64,000 nucleotides of DNA, taken from the NCBI RefSeq assembly GCF_030551255.1, contig NZ_CP130630.1, positions 3,019,501 through 3,083,500 of the forward strand, written 5' to 3'. The translations under genes and the position numbers were made by a program. This document shows positions 8,569 to 17,877 of the stretch, in pieces; the first letter of the stretch is position 1; every line of letters starts with the position of its first letter. This stretch comes from Streptomyces sp. NL15-2K. Its GTDB lineage: Bacteria > Actinomycetota > Actinomycetes > Streptomycetales > Streptomycetaceae. Below the pieces are notes generated by a model. The model did no database searches, was not told the origin of the DNA, and saw only the letters and a list, made by a program, of their open reading frames with translations.

Positions 8569-9810
8569 TTATGCCTTCGCCGCCTTGAGCGGCCGCGCCG
8601 GATCCGCCAGCAGCAGGGGATCCACCGGTGTGCCCGCCTCGATCAGCCGCCGCCCCTGTGCCAGGTCCCGGGGCCGGCCCACGGCCAGCAGGGCGACCAG
8701 GCGGTTCTCCCGCAGCCAGCACACCGTCCAGGCCGGCCCGGCCGGGTCGCCGCGCCACAGGATCGTGTCGGCGGACGTGTGGTGGCCGGCGTACTGGACG
8801 AAGCGGCCGAACTGCTCGGACCAGAAGTACGGCACCGGGTCGTAGACCGCCGACGCCTCACCGAGGGCCTCGCCGATGATGTTCGCGGCCACCGTGCGCG
8901 GGCCCTGGAGGGCGTTGTCCCAGTGGTGGACCAGCAGACGCTCGCCGTACCTTCCCGAAGGGAACGAGGCACAGTCGCCGACCGCGTAGACGTCCGGCAC
9001 GGAGGTGCGCAGGTGGTCGTCGGCGACGACCTCGCCGTGCGCTCCGAGGTCGATGCCGGAGCCGGCCAGCCAGTCCGTGGCGGGGCGGGCGCCGATGCCG
9101 ACGACGACGGCGCCCGCGGGCAGCCGCGTGCCGTCGTCCAGCAGCACGGCTCCGGGCTCGACGCGCTCCACGCGCGTGTGGGTGCGCAGAACGGCCCCCG
9201 CGTCGGCGTACCAGGCGGCCATCGGCGCGGCCACCTCGGCGGGCAGGGCGCCCGGCAGCGGCCGGTCGGCGGCCTCGACGACCGTCACCGCGCAGCCCGC
9301 CTCGCGGGCCGCCGTGGCGAACTCCGCGCCGATCCAGCCCGCGCCGACGACCACGATGTCGTGCTGCCGGGCCAGCACCGGGCGCAGCCGCTCGGCATCG
9401 TCGAGGGTGCGCAGCAGATGCACACCGGGGACGCCCTCCGCGCCCGGCAGCCGCATCGGTTCGGCACCGGTGGCGAGGACCAGGACGTCGTACGGGACGG
9501 GCCCGGCCTCGGTGTCCAGCTCATGGTCGGCGGGGCGCACGCCCAGCGCCTCGCGCCCCAGCTGGAGTTCGAGGTCGAGCGCCTCGAAGTCGACGTCGAA
9601 GGCGGAACCCTCGGCCTTGCCCAGCAGCACGGCCTTCGACAGCGGCGGACGGTCGTACGGCTGGTGGGGCTCCGCGCCGATCAGCGTCACCGTGCCGGTG
9701 AAGCCCTGTTCCCGCAGGGCGACCGCGGTCTGCACCCCGGCCATGCCCGCGCCCACGACGACGACACGCCGTGGCATGGAGGTACCCCGTTCCTGCGTCT
9801 GCTCGCTCAC
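8569..9810 (-). CDS. NAD(P)/FAD-dependent ferredoxin-reductase-like oxidoreductase
   Basis: A 413-residue flavoprotein of the rubredoxin/ferredoxin reductase type that would transfer electrons from NAD(P)H to a ferredoxin or similar carrier. It shows FAD motif RRVVVVGAGMAGVQTAVALR, the NAD motif HDIVVVGAGWIGAEFATAAR, the ATG motif VLATGAEPMRLPG and the FAD motif VPDVYAVGDCASFPSG. The GTG at 9808-9810 gives the longest protein; the ATG at about 9777 (MPRRVVVV) starts exactly at the Rossmann fold and is preceded by GGAACGGGG, so it may be the true start. A palindrome, ACTGAC-N5-GTCAGT, at 9828-9844 lies just upstream. Confidence 0.9.
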   Translation of the reverse strand: MSEQTQERGTSMPRRVVVVGAGMAGVQTAVALREQGFTGTVTLIGAEPHQPYDRPPLSKAVLLGKAEGSAFDVDFEALDLELQLGREALGVRPADHELDTEAGPVPYDVLVLATGAEPMRLPGAEGVPGVHLLRTLDDAERLRPVLARQHDIVVVGAGWIGAEFATAAREAGCAVTVVEAADRPLPGALPAEVAAPMAAWYADAGAVLRTHTRVERVEPGAVLLDDGTRLPAGAVVVGIGARPATDWLAGSGIDLGAHGEVVADDHLRTSVPDVYAVGDCASFPSGRYGERLLVHHWDNALQGPRTVAANIIGEALGEASAVYDPVPYFWSEQFGRFVQYAGHHTSADTILWRGDPAGPAWTVCWLRENRLVALLAVGRPRDLAQGRRLIEAGTPVDPLLLADPARPLKAAKA

Positions 9811-9827
9811 GTGATCACCATAGACAA

Positions 9828-9844
9828 CTGACGAATTGTCAGTC
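9828..9844. promoter_or_regulatory. Inverted repeat, possible operator
   Basis: ACTGAC and GTCAGT flank a 5-base spacer (GAATT). It is 18 bp upstream of the flavoprotein's GTG and overlaps the stop of the 116-residue hypothetical gene. The half-sites equal those of the TetR-type operator at 1532-1545 but the spacer differs, so the regulator may not be the same. Confidence 0.45.
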
Positions 9845-10193
9845 AGCGGTCCTGCTCAGTGACCTGCTCCACAACACTGGTCCCGCTGCCCTGCTGGGAC
9901 TCCCACTCCCACGTCTCCTCCAGCCGCACCCGACCGTCCGGCAGCTCCACGACCGTCGACACACAGTGCCCCGAGGAGGTCGTCCCGTCGTGCTTGAGCT
10001 GCACGTACCGGAAGGCCAGCCGGTCGCCGTCCCTCGTACCCACCAGGTACCCGCGTACGACGTCACCGCCCGCGTACTCGGCCCAGATCTCGCCGTTCTT
10101 CTCGTGGTAGGCGAACCGGGTGCGGGTACCCACCTGACCTGGGGCCTGGTCGGCGACGGGGGCGAGGACGAGGCCGTCCAGCGAGCGGGGCAT
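9843..10193 (-). CDS. Small conserved protein, often labelled N-acetylglutamate synthase
   Basis: A 116-residue beta-rich protein with TRTRFAYHEKNGEIWAEYAG, GYLVGTRDGDRLAFRYVQL and LPDGRVRLEETWEWES. Homologues in many bacteria are labelled 'N-acetylglutamate synthase' by database transfer; no acetyltransferase (GNAT) motif is visible, so the label should not be trusted. The ATG at 10191-10193 is preferred over an upstream in-frame start, because the residues before it are not conserved-looking. It is divergent from the TPP riboswitch and thiO. Confidence 0.8.
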   Translation of the reverse strand: MPRSLDGLVLAPVADQAPGQVGTRTRFAYHEKNGEIWAEYAGGDVVRGYLVGTRDGDRLAFRYVQLKHDGTTSSGHCVSTVVELPDGRVRLEETWEWESQQGSGTSVVEQVTEQDR

Positions 10194-10251
10194 GACAAGC
10201 GGCTCCCTTACAGAGGCCCGGAACCAAGAGCTAGGGTGGCCACCGTAAAGC

Positions 10252-10344
10252 ACTCGCGGGAGCCCGGACGCACCGGGCTGAGAGGGAGGCTGGCGGCCTC
10301 CGACCGTACGAACCTGATCCGGGTCATGCCGGCGAAGGGAGGGG
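10252..10344 (+). ncRNA. TPP riboswitch (THI element)
   Basis: The conserved THI-box core is clear: a 5' stem CGCGGGAGCCCGG with CCGGGCTGAGAGGG (CUGAGA motif), a variable GGCGGCC hairpin region, then GAACCTGATCCGGGTCATGCC and GGCGAAGGGAGG. It ends 10 bp before the thiO start, and its 3' GGGAGG overlaps the ribosome-binding region. This implies translational control: thiamine pyrophosphate binding would hide the site and shut off thiO-thiS-thiG. Confidence 0.97.
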
Positions 10345-10354
10345 CTGGACGCCC

Positions 10355-11518
10355 ATGTCGCCTACGCGAACGTCAGACGTCCTCGTCATCGGGGGCGGAA
10401 TCATCGGGCTGGTCACGGCGTGGCGGTCCGCGCAGCGCGGGTTCGCCACGGCCGTCGTGGACCCGGAACCGGGCGGTGGGGCGGCCCAGGTGGCGGCCGG
10501 GATGCTGGCCGCCGTCACGGAACTGCACTACGGCGAGCAGACCCTGCTCGGCCTGAATCTCGAGTCGGCCCGCCGCTATCCGGACTTCGTCGCCGAGCTC
10601 ACCGACCTCACCGGCCATGACCTCGGCTACCGCCGGTCCGGCACGCTCGCGGTCGCGCTGGACGCCGACGACCGTGCCCATCTGCGCGAACTGCACGCGT
10701 TGCAGCGGCAGTCGGGCCTGGACTCCGAGTGGCTGTCCGGGCGGGAGTGCCGGCGTCTGGAGCCGCTGCTCGCGCCGGGCGTGCGCGGCGGGCTGCGGGT
10801 CGACGGCGACCACCAGATCGACCCCCGGCGCCTGGCCCGTGCGCTGGTGGCCGCGTGCGAGCGGGCGGGCGTGGTCTTCCACCGCTCGTGGGCCGAGCGG
10901 CTGTCGGTCGTACGGGAGCGGGCGGCCGGTGTCGTCACGCGCGACGGGGCCGCCCTGGGCGCCGGACAGGTGGTGCTCGCGGCGGGCAGCCTCAGCGGGC
11001 GGCTCGCGGGGGTCCCGGACGACGTACTGCCGCCGGTGCGGCCCGTGAAGGGGCAGGTGCTGCGGCTGACCGTGCCCGAGCGGTACGCGCCGTTCCTGAG
11101 CCGGACCGTGCGGGCCGTGGTGCGCGGCAGTCAGGTCTACCTGGTGCCGCGCGAGAACGGTGAGCTGGTGGTCGGCGCGACCAGCGAGGAGCTGGGCTGG
11201 GACACCACGGTGACCGCGGGGGGCGTGTACGAGCTGCTGCGGGACGCCCACGAGCTGGTTCCGGGGATCACGGAGCTGCCGCTCACCGAGACGCGGGCCG
11301 GTCTGCGCCCCGGCTCCCCCGACAATGCGCCGTTGCTCGGTCCGACCGAGCTGGACGGGCTGCTGCTGGCCACCGGGCACTACCGCAACGGTGTGCTGCT
11401 CACGCCGATCACCGGCGACGCCATGGCGCACGTCCTGACCACCGGCGAACTCCCCGACGAGGCCCGGCCCTTCACACCCAAGCGCTTCAGCGCGGCCCTC
11501 ACGGAGCAGCCCGCATGA
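10355..11518 (+). CDS. thiO: Glycine oxidase ThiO
   Basis: FAD enzyme that oxidises glycine to dehydroglycine (iminoacetate), a precursor of the thiamine thiazole ring. It has 387 residues, with the dinucleotide motif DVLVIGGGIIGLVTAWRSA at the N-terminus and DAO-family blocks such as VRPVKGQVLRLT, LVPRENGELVVGATSEE, GLRPGSPDNAPLLGPTE and ATGHYRNGVLLTPITG. It is first gene of thiO-thiS-thiG under the TPP riboswitch; its stop overlaps thiS (ATGA). Confidence 0.96.
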   Translation: MSPTRTSDVLVIGGGIIGLVTAWRSAQRGFATAVVDPEPGGGAAQVAAGMLAAVTELHYGEQTLLGLNLESARRYPDFVAELTDLTGHDLGYRRSGTLAVALDADDRAHLRELHALQRQSGLDSEWLSGRECRRLEPLLAPGVRGGLRVDGDHQIDPRRLARALVAACERAGVVFHRSWAERLSVVRERAAGVVTRDGAALGAGQVVLAAGSLSGRLAGVPDDVLPPVRPVKGQVLRLTVPERYAPFLSRTVRAVVRGSQVYLVPRENGELVVGATSEELGWDTTVTAGGVYELLRDAHELVPGITELPLTETRAGLRPGSPDNAPLLGPTELDGLLLATGHYRNGVLLTPITGDAMAHVLTTGELPDEARPFTPKRFSAALTEQPA

Positions 11519-11715
11519 ACATCTCGGTCAACGGCGAGCGGCGGGAGGTCGCTCCCGGCACGGCACTCGATGCCCTGGTGAAGTCCCTCACGGCGGCTCC
11601 CGCCGGCGTGGCCGCCGCCCTCAACGAAACCGTCGTCCCGCGCGCGCAGTGGCCCGCCACGCCCCTCTCCGAGGGAGACCGCGTGGAAGTGCTCACCGCC
11701 GTCCAAGGAGGCTGA
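11515..11715 (+). CDS. thiS: Sulfur carrier protein ThiS
   Basis: A 66-residue beta-grasp protein that carries thiocarboxylate sulfur for thiazole formation. The C-terminal Gly-Gly (AVQGG) needed for adenylation and thiocarboxylation is present, and the fold signatures MNISVNGERREV and VVPRAQWPATPLSEGD fit. It overlaps thiO by four bases and is followed by thiG after three bases. Confidence 0.95.
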   Translation: MNISVNGERREVAPGTALDALVKSLTAAPAGVAAALNETVVPRAQWPATPLSEGDRVEVLTAVQGG

Positions 11716-12513
<798 letters not shown>

Positions 12514-12631
12514 ACGTACGTTCGACAAGATCCGGGAACCCTTGCGAGGTGCGTCACAGCTCGGCTGCAGTCCCACCCCGATATCGGCCGAACCGGCGGT
12601 CGTGTCAGTCGCGGCTCGTACACTCACCTGC

Positions 12632-14584
12632 GTGGATACGACCCTTCAGGACCCGCTCGTCGGGCAGGTGCTCGACGGCCGTTACCGCGTGGACGCGCGG
12701 ATCGCGGTCGGCGGGATGGCCACGGTCTACCGGGCCCTGGACACCCGCCTGGACCGCGTGCTCGCGCTCAAGGTGATGCACCCGGCGCTCGCGGCCGACG
12801 GGACCTTCGTCGAGCGGTTCATCCGGGAGGCGAAGTCGGTGGCCCGGCTGGCCCACCCGAACGTCGTACAGGTCTTCGACCAGGGGACCGACGGGTCGTA
12901 CGTCTATCTCGCCATGGAGTACGTCGCCGGATGCACCCTGCGTGACGTGCTGCGCGAGCGCGGGGCGCTGCAGCCGCGCGCCGCCTTGGACATCCTGGAG
13001 CCGGTGCTGGCCGCGCTCGGCGCCGCGCACCGCGCCGGGTTCGTGCACCGGGACATGAAGCCGGAGAACGTCCTCATAGGGGACGACGGCCGGGTCAAGG
13101 TCGCCGATTTCGGGCTGGTCCGGTCCGTGGACACCGTCACGAGCACCACCGGGAACGTCCTCGGCACCGTCTCGTACCTCGCACCCGAGCAGATCGAGCA
13201 GCAGGGCACCGTCGACCCCCGCGTCGACGTGTACGCGTGCGGTGTCGTCTTCTACGAGATGCTGACCGGCGAGAAGCCGCACGACTCGGACTCCGCCGCC
13301 GTGGTGCTCTACAAGCACCTGCACGAGGACGTCCCGCCGCCCTCGGCGATCGTGCCGGGGCTGCCGTACGAGCTGGACGAACTGGTCGCGTCGGCGACCG
13401 CCCGCACGCCCGCCATCCGCCCGCACGACGCGGTCGCACTGCTCGCCCAGGCGCGGGACGCCCGTGCCGCGCTCAGCGCGGACCAGCTGGACGCGGTGCC
13501 GCCGCAGGCGATCTCCGCGGGGCACGACAACGCCGACGACCGTACGAGCGTGATCCCGCGCTCGCTGACGGTGCCGCGTCTCCTGCCGGTGAACGAGGAC
13601 GAGGACCAGGCCGAGTCCGGGGTTCATCACACGAGCCGGCTGGAGTCTGCCCCGCCCCTGTCGCCGCGCCGGGCGGACCGGGCGGACCGGTTCCGGTCCC
13701 GGCGCCGGCTCGTCACGATCGTCGCCGCCGTGCTGCTGGCCCTCGGCCTCGGCGCGGGTGTCTGGTACATCAACTCGGGGCAGTTCACCCAGGTCCCGCC
13801 GCTGCTGGCGAAGACCGAGGCACAGGCCCGGGAGCGGCTGCAGAAGTCCGGGCTGGAGGTCGGCAAGGTCAAGCACGCCTACAGCGACACCGTCAAGCGC
13901 GGCACAGTGATCAGCACGGACCCGACGCCCGGTACCCGGATCCGGGACAACGACCCCGTGACGCTCACCATCTCCGACGGCCCCGAGACCGTGAAGGTGC
14001 CGGACCTGGAGGGCTACCGGCTGGACAAGGCCAGGGCCGTGCTGAAGCAGAGCGGGCTGGAGCCGGGCATGGTCACGCGGGCGTTCAGCGAGGACGTTCC
14101 CAAGGGCTTCGTGATCTCCTCGGACCCGGCCGTCGGCATCGAGCGGCGCGCCGGATCGGCGATCGCCCTCACCGTCAGCAAGGGCCGCCCGGTCGACATC
14201 CCGGACGTCACCGGCGAGGACCTGGCCGACGCGCGGGCCGAGCTGGCGGAAGCGGGCCTGAAGGTGAAGGTCTCCGCCGAAGAGGTCACCTCCTCGGAGT
14301 TCGACAAGGGCCAGGTCGCCCGGCAGACGCCGGGCAGCGGCAGGCAGGTGGCCGCGGGCGACACGGTGACGCTCACGCTCTCCAAGGGCCCCAAGATGAT
14401 CGAGGTGCCGGACGTGGTCGGCGACCGCGTCGACGAGGCCAAGGAGAAGCTGGAGGGCGCGGGCTTCCAGGTCGACGAGGACCGCGGACTGCTCGGGCTG
14501 TTCGGCGACACCGTCAAGAGCCAGTCCGTGGAGGGCGGGGAGACGGCGCCCGAGGGATCGAAAATCAAGATCACGATCCGCTGA
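12632..14584 (+). CDS. PASTA-domain Ser/Thr protein kinase (PknB type)
   Basis: Receptor-like kinase of 650 residues. The cytoplasmic kinase domain (about 1-275) has the P-loop IAVGGMATVY, catalytic Lys47 (LALKVM), HRDMKPEN (H139-D141) and DFG near D159. A Pro/Asp-rich linker follows, then one transmembrane helix near 361-380 (VTIVAAVLLALGLGAGVWYI), then four extracellular PASTA repeats (about 386-650), each with a VP-D/L-x-G-type start. PASTA domains bind peptidoglycan precursors, so it likely links cell-wall state to growth control. GTG at 12632 is chosen because the kinase fold starts at about residue 18. It stands alone between thiG and a repeat array. Confidence 0.95.
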   Translation: MDTTLQDPLVGQVLDGRYRVDARIAVGGMATVYRALDTRLDRVLALKVMHPALAADGTFVERFIREAKSVARLAHPNVVQVFDQGTDGSYVYLAMEYVAGCTLRDVLRERGALQPRAALDILEPVLAALGAAHRAGFVHRDMKPENVLIGDDGRVKVADFGLVRSVDTVTSTTGNVLGTVSYLAPEQIEQQGTVDPRVDVYACGVVFYEMLTGEKPHDSDSAAVVLYKHLHEDVPPPSAIVPGLPYELDELVASATARTPAIRPHDAVALLAQARDARAALSADQLDAVPPQAISAGHDNADDRTSVIPRSLTVPRLLPVNEDEDQAESGVHHTSRLESAPPLSPRRADRADRFRSRRRLVTIVAAVLLALGLGAGVWYINSGQFTQVPPLLAKTEAQARERLQKSGLEVGKVKHAYSDTVKRGTVISTDPTPGTRIRDNDPVTLTISDGPETVKVPDLEGYRLDKARAVLKQSGLEPGMVTRAFSEDVPKGFVISSDPAVGIERRAGSAIALTVSKGRPVDIPDVTGEDLADARAELAEAGLKVKVSAEEVTSSEFDKGQVARQTPGSGRQVAAGDTVTLTLSKGPKMIEVPDVVGDRVDEAKEKLEGAGFQVDEDRGLLGLFGDTVKSQSVEGGETAPEGSKIKITIR

Positions 14585-15466
14585 CGGACGGCACCCCTCA
14601 CCACCGGATCCCTGGACGGGAGGAGCGCGCCGGGGTCCCGGGCGGGCTGGGGCCCGGATCCCCGAACGGGAGGAGCCCTCCCGGACCCCGCACGGGAGCA
14701 GCCCTCCCGGACCCGGACGACAGATCCGCCCCAGTGGGGCGGAGACGGCCCCCTCCGGCCCCCCGCACGGAGCGGCCCTCCCGGACCCCCGACGACAAAA
14801 GCCCTCCCCATCCCCGCACAGGAGAATCCCTCCCGGACCCGGACGACAGATCCGCCCCAGTGGGGCGGAGACGGCCCCCTCCGGCCCCCCGCACGGAGCG
14901 GCCCTCCCGGACCCCCGACGACAAAAGCCCTCCCCATCCCCGCACAGGAGAATCCCTCCCGGACCCGGACGACAGATCCGCCCCAGTGGGGCGGAGACGG
15001 CCCCCTCCGGCCCCCCGCACGGAGCGGCCCTCCCGGACCCCCGACGACAAAAGCCCTCCCCATCCCCGCACAGGAGAATCCCTCCCGGACCCGGACGACA
15101 GATCCGCCCCAGTGGGGCGGAGACGGCCCCCTCCGGCCCCCCGCACGGAGCGGCCCTCCCGGACCCCCGACGACAAAAGCCCTCCCCATCCCCGCACAGG
15201 AGAATCCCTCCCGGACCCGGACCAGAGAAGCCCTCCCGATCCCACGCACGGGAGGCCCCCCGATCCCCGGACGAGCGGAGCCTCCCCTATCCCCGCATGG
15301 GAGGAGCCCTCCCGATCCCCGCACGAGACGGGCCCGGCGAAGCTCCGAGACGAGGCGGGCCCGGCGAAGCCCCCCCGCACGAGACGGGCTCGCCGAAGCC
15401 CCGAGCGAAATGGGCGCACCCGAATCCCCGGACGGGAAGGGCCCAGCCGCATGACACCCTGAACGG
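14585..15466. repeat. Repeat-filled intergenic region
   Basis: These 880 bp hold no credible gene. The whole stretch is built from short degenerate pieces of the kind CCCTCCCGGACCC and ACGGGAGGAG. Its centre has expanded into four near-identical 126-bp copies (separate entry). Open frames span it on both strands only because the unit is a multiple of three and lacks stops. Confidence 0.85.
14695..15220. repeat. Four tandem copies of a 126-bp unit
   Basis: The landmark GGACGACAGATCC recurs at 14715, 14841, 14967 and 15093, exactly 126 bp apart; the copies are nearly identical and end in a diverged partial unit near 15220. Each copy contains the perfect hairpin CCGCCCC-AGT-GGGGCGG. The array lies downstream of the kinase gene, so the hairpins could act as a serial terminator or RNA-stabilising structure. 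Confidence 0.9.
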
Positions 15467-16372
15467 GTGAAGAGTCAGCAGTCCGGCACCGCCCCCGCTC
15501 CCGCAACCCCCCGCCCCTCCCGCAACCCCGTCGGCGGTCACATCCCCGTGGCCGGCGGTCTCCACTCCGTCGGTCTCACCTACGCCCACGACCTCAAGGC
15601 CGAGACCGTGCAGGTCTTCGTCGCCAACCCGCGCGGCTGGGCCACGCCGACCGGCAATCCGCGGCAGGACGAGGAGTTCCGCGCGACCTGCGCGGCCGAG
15701 TCGATCCCGGTGTACGTCCACGCCCCGTACCTGATCAACTTCGGCTCGCACACCGAGGCGACGGTCGAGAAGTCGGTGGAGTCGCTGCGGCACTCGCTGC
15801 GGCGCGGGCGGGAGATCGGGGCGCTGGGTGTGGTGGTGCACACCGGCAGCGCGACCGGCGGCCGGGACCGGTCGGTGGCGCTGAAGCAGGTACGGGAGCA
15901 CATGCTGCCGCTGCTCGACGAGCTCACCCACGACGACGACCCCTACCTGCTCCTCGAGTCGACCGCCGGACAGGGTGCGTCTCTCTGTTCTCGGACCTGG
16001 GACTTCGGGCCGTACTTCGAGGCGCTGGACGCCCATCCGAAGCTGGGCGTGTGCCTGGACACCTGCCACATCTTCGCGGCCGGCCACGACCTGACCGGGC
16101 CGAGCGGTATGCACCAGACGCTCGACCTGCTGGTGGACACGGTCGGCCCGGGCCGTCTGAAACTGATCCACGCCAACGACTCCAAGGACGTGGTCGGGGC
16201 CCACAAGGACCGCCACGAGAACATCGGCGCCGGTCACATCGGCGAGGACCCGTTCCGCGCGCTGATGACCCACCCCGCGACCGAGGGCGTACCGCTGATC
16301 ATCGAGACGCCGGGCGGCAAGGAGGGGCACGCGGCGGACGTGGAGCGCCTGAAGAAGCTCAGGGACGGCTGA
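15467..16372 (+). CDS. nfo: Endonuclease IV (apurinic/apyrimidinic endonuclease)
   Basis: Zn-dependent AP endonuclease of base-excision repair, 301 residues. Metal-ligand blocks are visible: VHTGSATGG, LLLESTAGQG, GVCLDTCHIFAAGHD, IHANDSKD, RHENIGAGHIGE and IIETPGG. The first roughly 25 residues are a Pro/Ala-rich extension outside the barrel. GTG at 15467 is used; there is no strong ribosome site and an internal start is possible. It immediately follows the repeat region. Confidence 0.93.
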   Translation: MKSQQSGTAPAPATPRPSRNPVGGHIPVAGGLHSVGLTYAHDLKAETVQVFVANPRGWATPTGNPRQDEEFRATCAAESIPVYVHAPYLINFGSHTEATVEKSVESLRHSLRRGREIGALGVVVHTGSATGGRDRSVALKQVREHMLPLLDELTHDDDPYLLLESTAGQGASLCSRTWDFGPYFEALDAHPKLGVCLDTCHIFAAGHDLTGPSGMHQTLDLLVDTVGPGRLKLIHANDSKDVVGAHKDRHENIGAGHIGEDPFRALMTHPATEGVPLIIETPGGKEGHAADVERLKKLRDG

Positions 16373-16391
16373 GGAGACTCAGAGCGGAGAC

Positions 16392-17024
16392 TCAGAGCTC
16401 CGGCCCGTCCCCCGGCTCCTCCTGGTACGAGTACCGCTGTTCCTGCCACGGGTCGCCGACGTTGTGATAGCCGCGTTCCTCCCAGAAGCCGCGGCGGTCG
16501 GCGGTCATGTACTCCACGCCACGGACCCACTTGGGCCCCTTCCAGGCGTAGAGGTGCGGGACGACGAGGCGGAGCGGGAAGCCGTGTTCCGCGGTCAGCA
16601 GTTCGCCGTCCTTGTGAGTGGCGAAGATCGTGCGCTCGGCTGCGAAGTCGGACAGGCGGAGGTTCGAGCTGAAGCCGTACTCCGCCCACACCATCACATG
16701 GGTGACAGCGGGCGCGGGCGGAGCGATCTCGAGGATCGTGCGGGCGGGAATGCCGCCCCACTCCGCGCCGAGCATGCTGAACTTCGTGACGCAGTGCAGA
16801 TCGCTCACCACCGTGGTGTACGGCAGGGTCGTGAACTCCTCGTGGTTCCAGCAGTGCTTCTCGCCGTCCGCGGTGGCGCCGAAGACCCGGAACTCCCAGC
16901 GCTCGGGGCGGAATTTGGGGACCGGACCGTAGTGCGTGACCGGCCAGCCGCGCTGCACTCGCTGCCCCGGCGGAAGCTCGGAGTGTGCCGCTGCTCCCGA
17001 CTCGCGTTCCACCGGCTGACCCAT
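16392..17024 (-). CDS. Sulfite-oxidase-like molybdopterin oxidoreductase
   Basis: A 210-residue cytoplasmic protein of the oxidoreductase molybdopterin-binding (SuOx/MsrP) fold. It has WEFRVFGATADGEKHCWNHE, DLHCVTKFSMLGAEWGGIPA with the Mo-ligand cysteine in LHCVTKFS, HVMVWAEYGFSSNLRLSD and RLVVPHLYAWKGPKWVRGVE. It lacks a signal peptide and the dimerisation domain of true sulfite oxidases, so the substrate is unknown. ATG at 17022-17024 is used. It is divergent from bfr. Confidence 0.88.
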   Translation of the reverse strand: MGQPVERESGAAAHSELPPGQRVQRGWPVTHYGPVPKFRPERWEFRVFGATADGEKHCWNHEEFTTLPYTTVVSDLHCVTKFSMLGAEWGGIPARTILEIAPPAPAVTHVMVWAEYGFSSNLRLSDFAAERTIFATHKDGELLTAEHGFPLRLVVPHLYAWKGPKWVRGVEYMTADRRGFWEERGYHNVGDPWQEQRYSYQEEPGDGPEL

Positions 17025-17199
17025 GACTCCATCCTGACAGACCGGGGGCAGTGCACATGACCGACCCTGACCCAAATAGGGCAATTTGGACTAAGCCTGC
17101 CCTTACTTACTAAGTGAAGACTTACTGGACGATCTTTGTCGCGCGGTGCAATCATGCGGCGCAACCAGCCAGTTCCCCCGTGCGGAAGGAGCCTCTGCG

Positions 17200-17679
17200 A
17201 TGCAGGGCGACCCCGAGGTCATCGAATTCCTCAACGAGCAGCTGACCGCGGAGCTGACCGCGATCAACCAGTACTTCCTGCACGCGAAGATGCAGGAGAA
17301 CTTCGGCTGGACGAAGCTCGCGAAGTACACGCGGGCCGAGTCGTTCGACGAGATGAAGCACGCGGAGGTGCTCACCGACCGGATCCTCTTCCTCGAGGGA
17401 CTGCCGAACTACCAGCGCCTCTTCCACGTACGCGTGGGTCAGACGGTGAAGGAGATGTTCGAGGCCGACCGGATGGTCGAGGTCGAGGCGATCGACCGGC
17501 TCCGGCGCGGCATCAAGGTGATGCGCGAAAAGGGTGACATCACGTCCGCGAACATCTTCGAGTCGATCCTCGAGGACGAGGAACACCACATCGACTACCT
17601 CGACACCCAGCTGGAGCTGGTGGAGAAGCTCGGCGAGGCGCTCTACATCGCCCAGCTGATCGAGCAGCCGGAGAGCTAG
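17200..17679 (+). CDS. bfr: Bacterioferritin
   Basis: Iron-storage haem ferritin, 159 residues, forming a 24-mer. All ferroxidase ligands are in their canonical places: E18, E51, H54, E94, E127 and H130; Met52 is the haem axial ligand. Upstream (about 17091-17109) is a weak match to a DtxR/DmdR iron box, too poor to call firmly. It is convergent with bfd across a hairpin element. The 12 bp ending in its TAG stop (CCGGAGAGCTAG) recur 16 bp downstream, at the left edge of that element. Confidence 0.97.
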   Translation: MQGDPEVIEFLNEQLTAELTAINQYFLHAKMQENFGWTKLAKYTRAESFDEMKHAEVLTDRILFLEGLPNYQRLFHVRVGQTVKEMFEADRMVEVEAIDRLRRGIKVMREKGDITSANIFESILEDEEHHIDYLDTQLELVEKLGEALYIAQLIEQPES

Positions 17680-17691
17680 GCGACCGGAGAG

Positions 17692-17877
17692 CTAGTGCCC
17701 CGACAGGCAACGTTCGCCCCGTCGCGACGCCCGGCACGCCCTCTCGCCGCACCGGCCGAAAGCCCAAGTACATCCAGTACGAGGACTTCCGGCCGGCACT
17801 CCCCCAGAGGGGGGACCCCCAGAGCACGCACCGGACGCCGCTCCTCAACGGGCAAACGTTGCCTGTCGGGGCACTAG
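17692..17877. mobile_element. CTAG-bounded palindromic element, copy 1 (MITE-like)
   Basis: This 186-bp element begins CTAGTGCCCCGACAGGCAAC and ends in the near-exact inverse; the inverted repeat extends about 27 bp. The interior is also an imperfect palindrome about its centre. It encodes no transposase. A related copy lies at 51275-51443. This copy carries an extra G/C hairpin (17800-17821) that the other lacks. It sits between convergent bfr and bfd, and its right CTAG supplies the bfd stop codon. CTAG at both ends suggests a 4-bp target duplication, as known for some IS5-group elements. Confidence 0.85.

Noticed and set aside
13237..15462. A 741-codon open frame on the + strand over the kinase 3' half and the 126-bp repeats
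   Set aside because: It is out of frame with the clear kinase gene and made of Arg/Pro/Gly-rich sequence; the repeat length, a multiple of three without stops, keeps frames open artificially.
14014..15506. Long minus-strand frames with repeated GWGGLLSSGVREGRSVR-type segments
   Set aside because: Repetition reflects only the 126-bp DNA array and overlaps the coding kinase domain on the other strand; no start context or family similarity.
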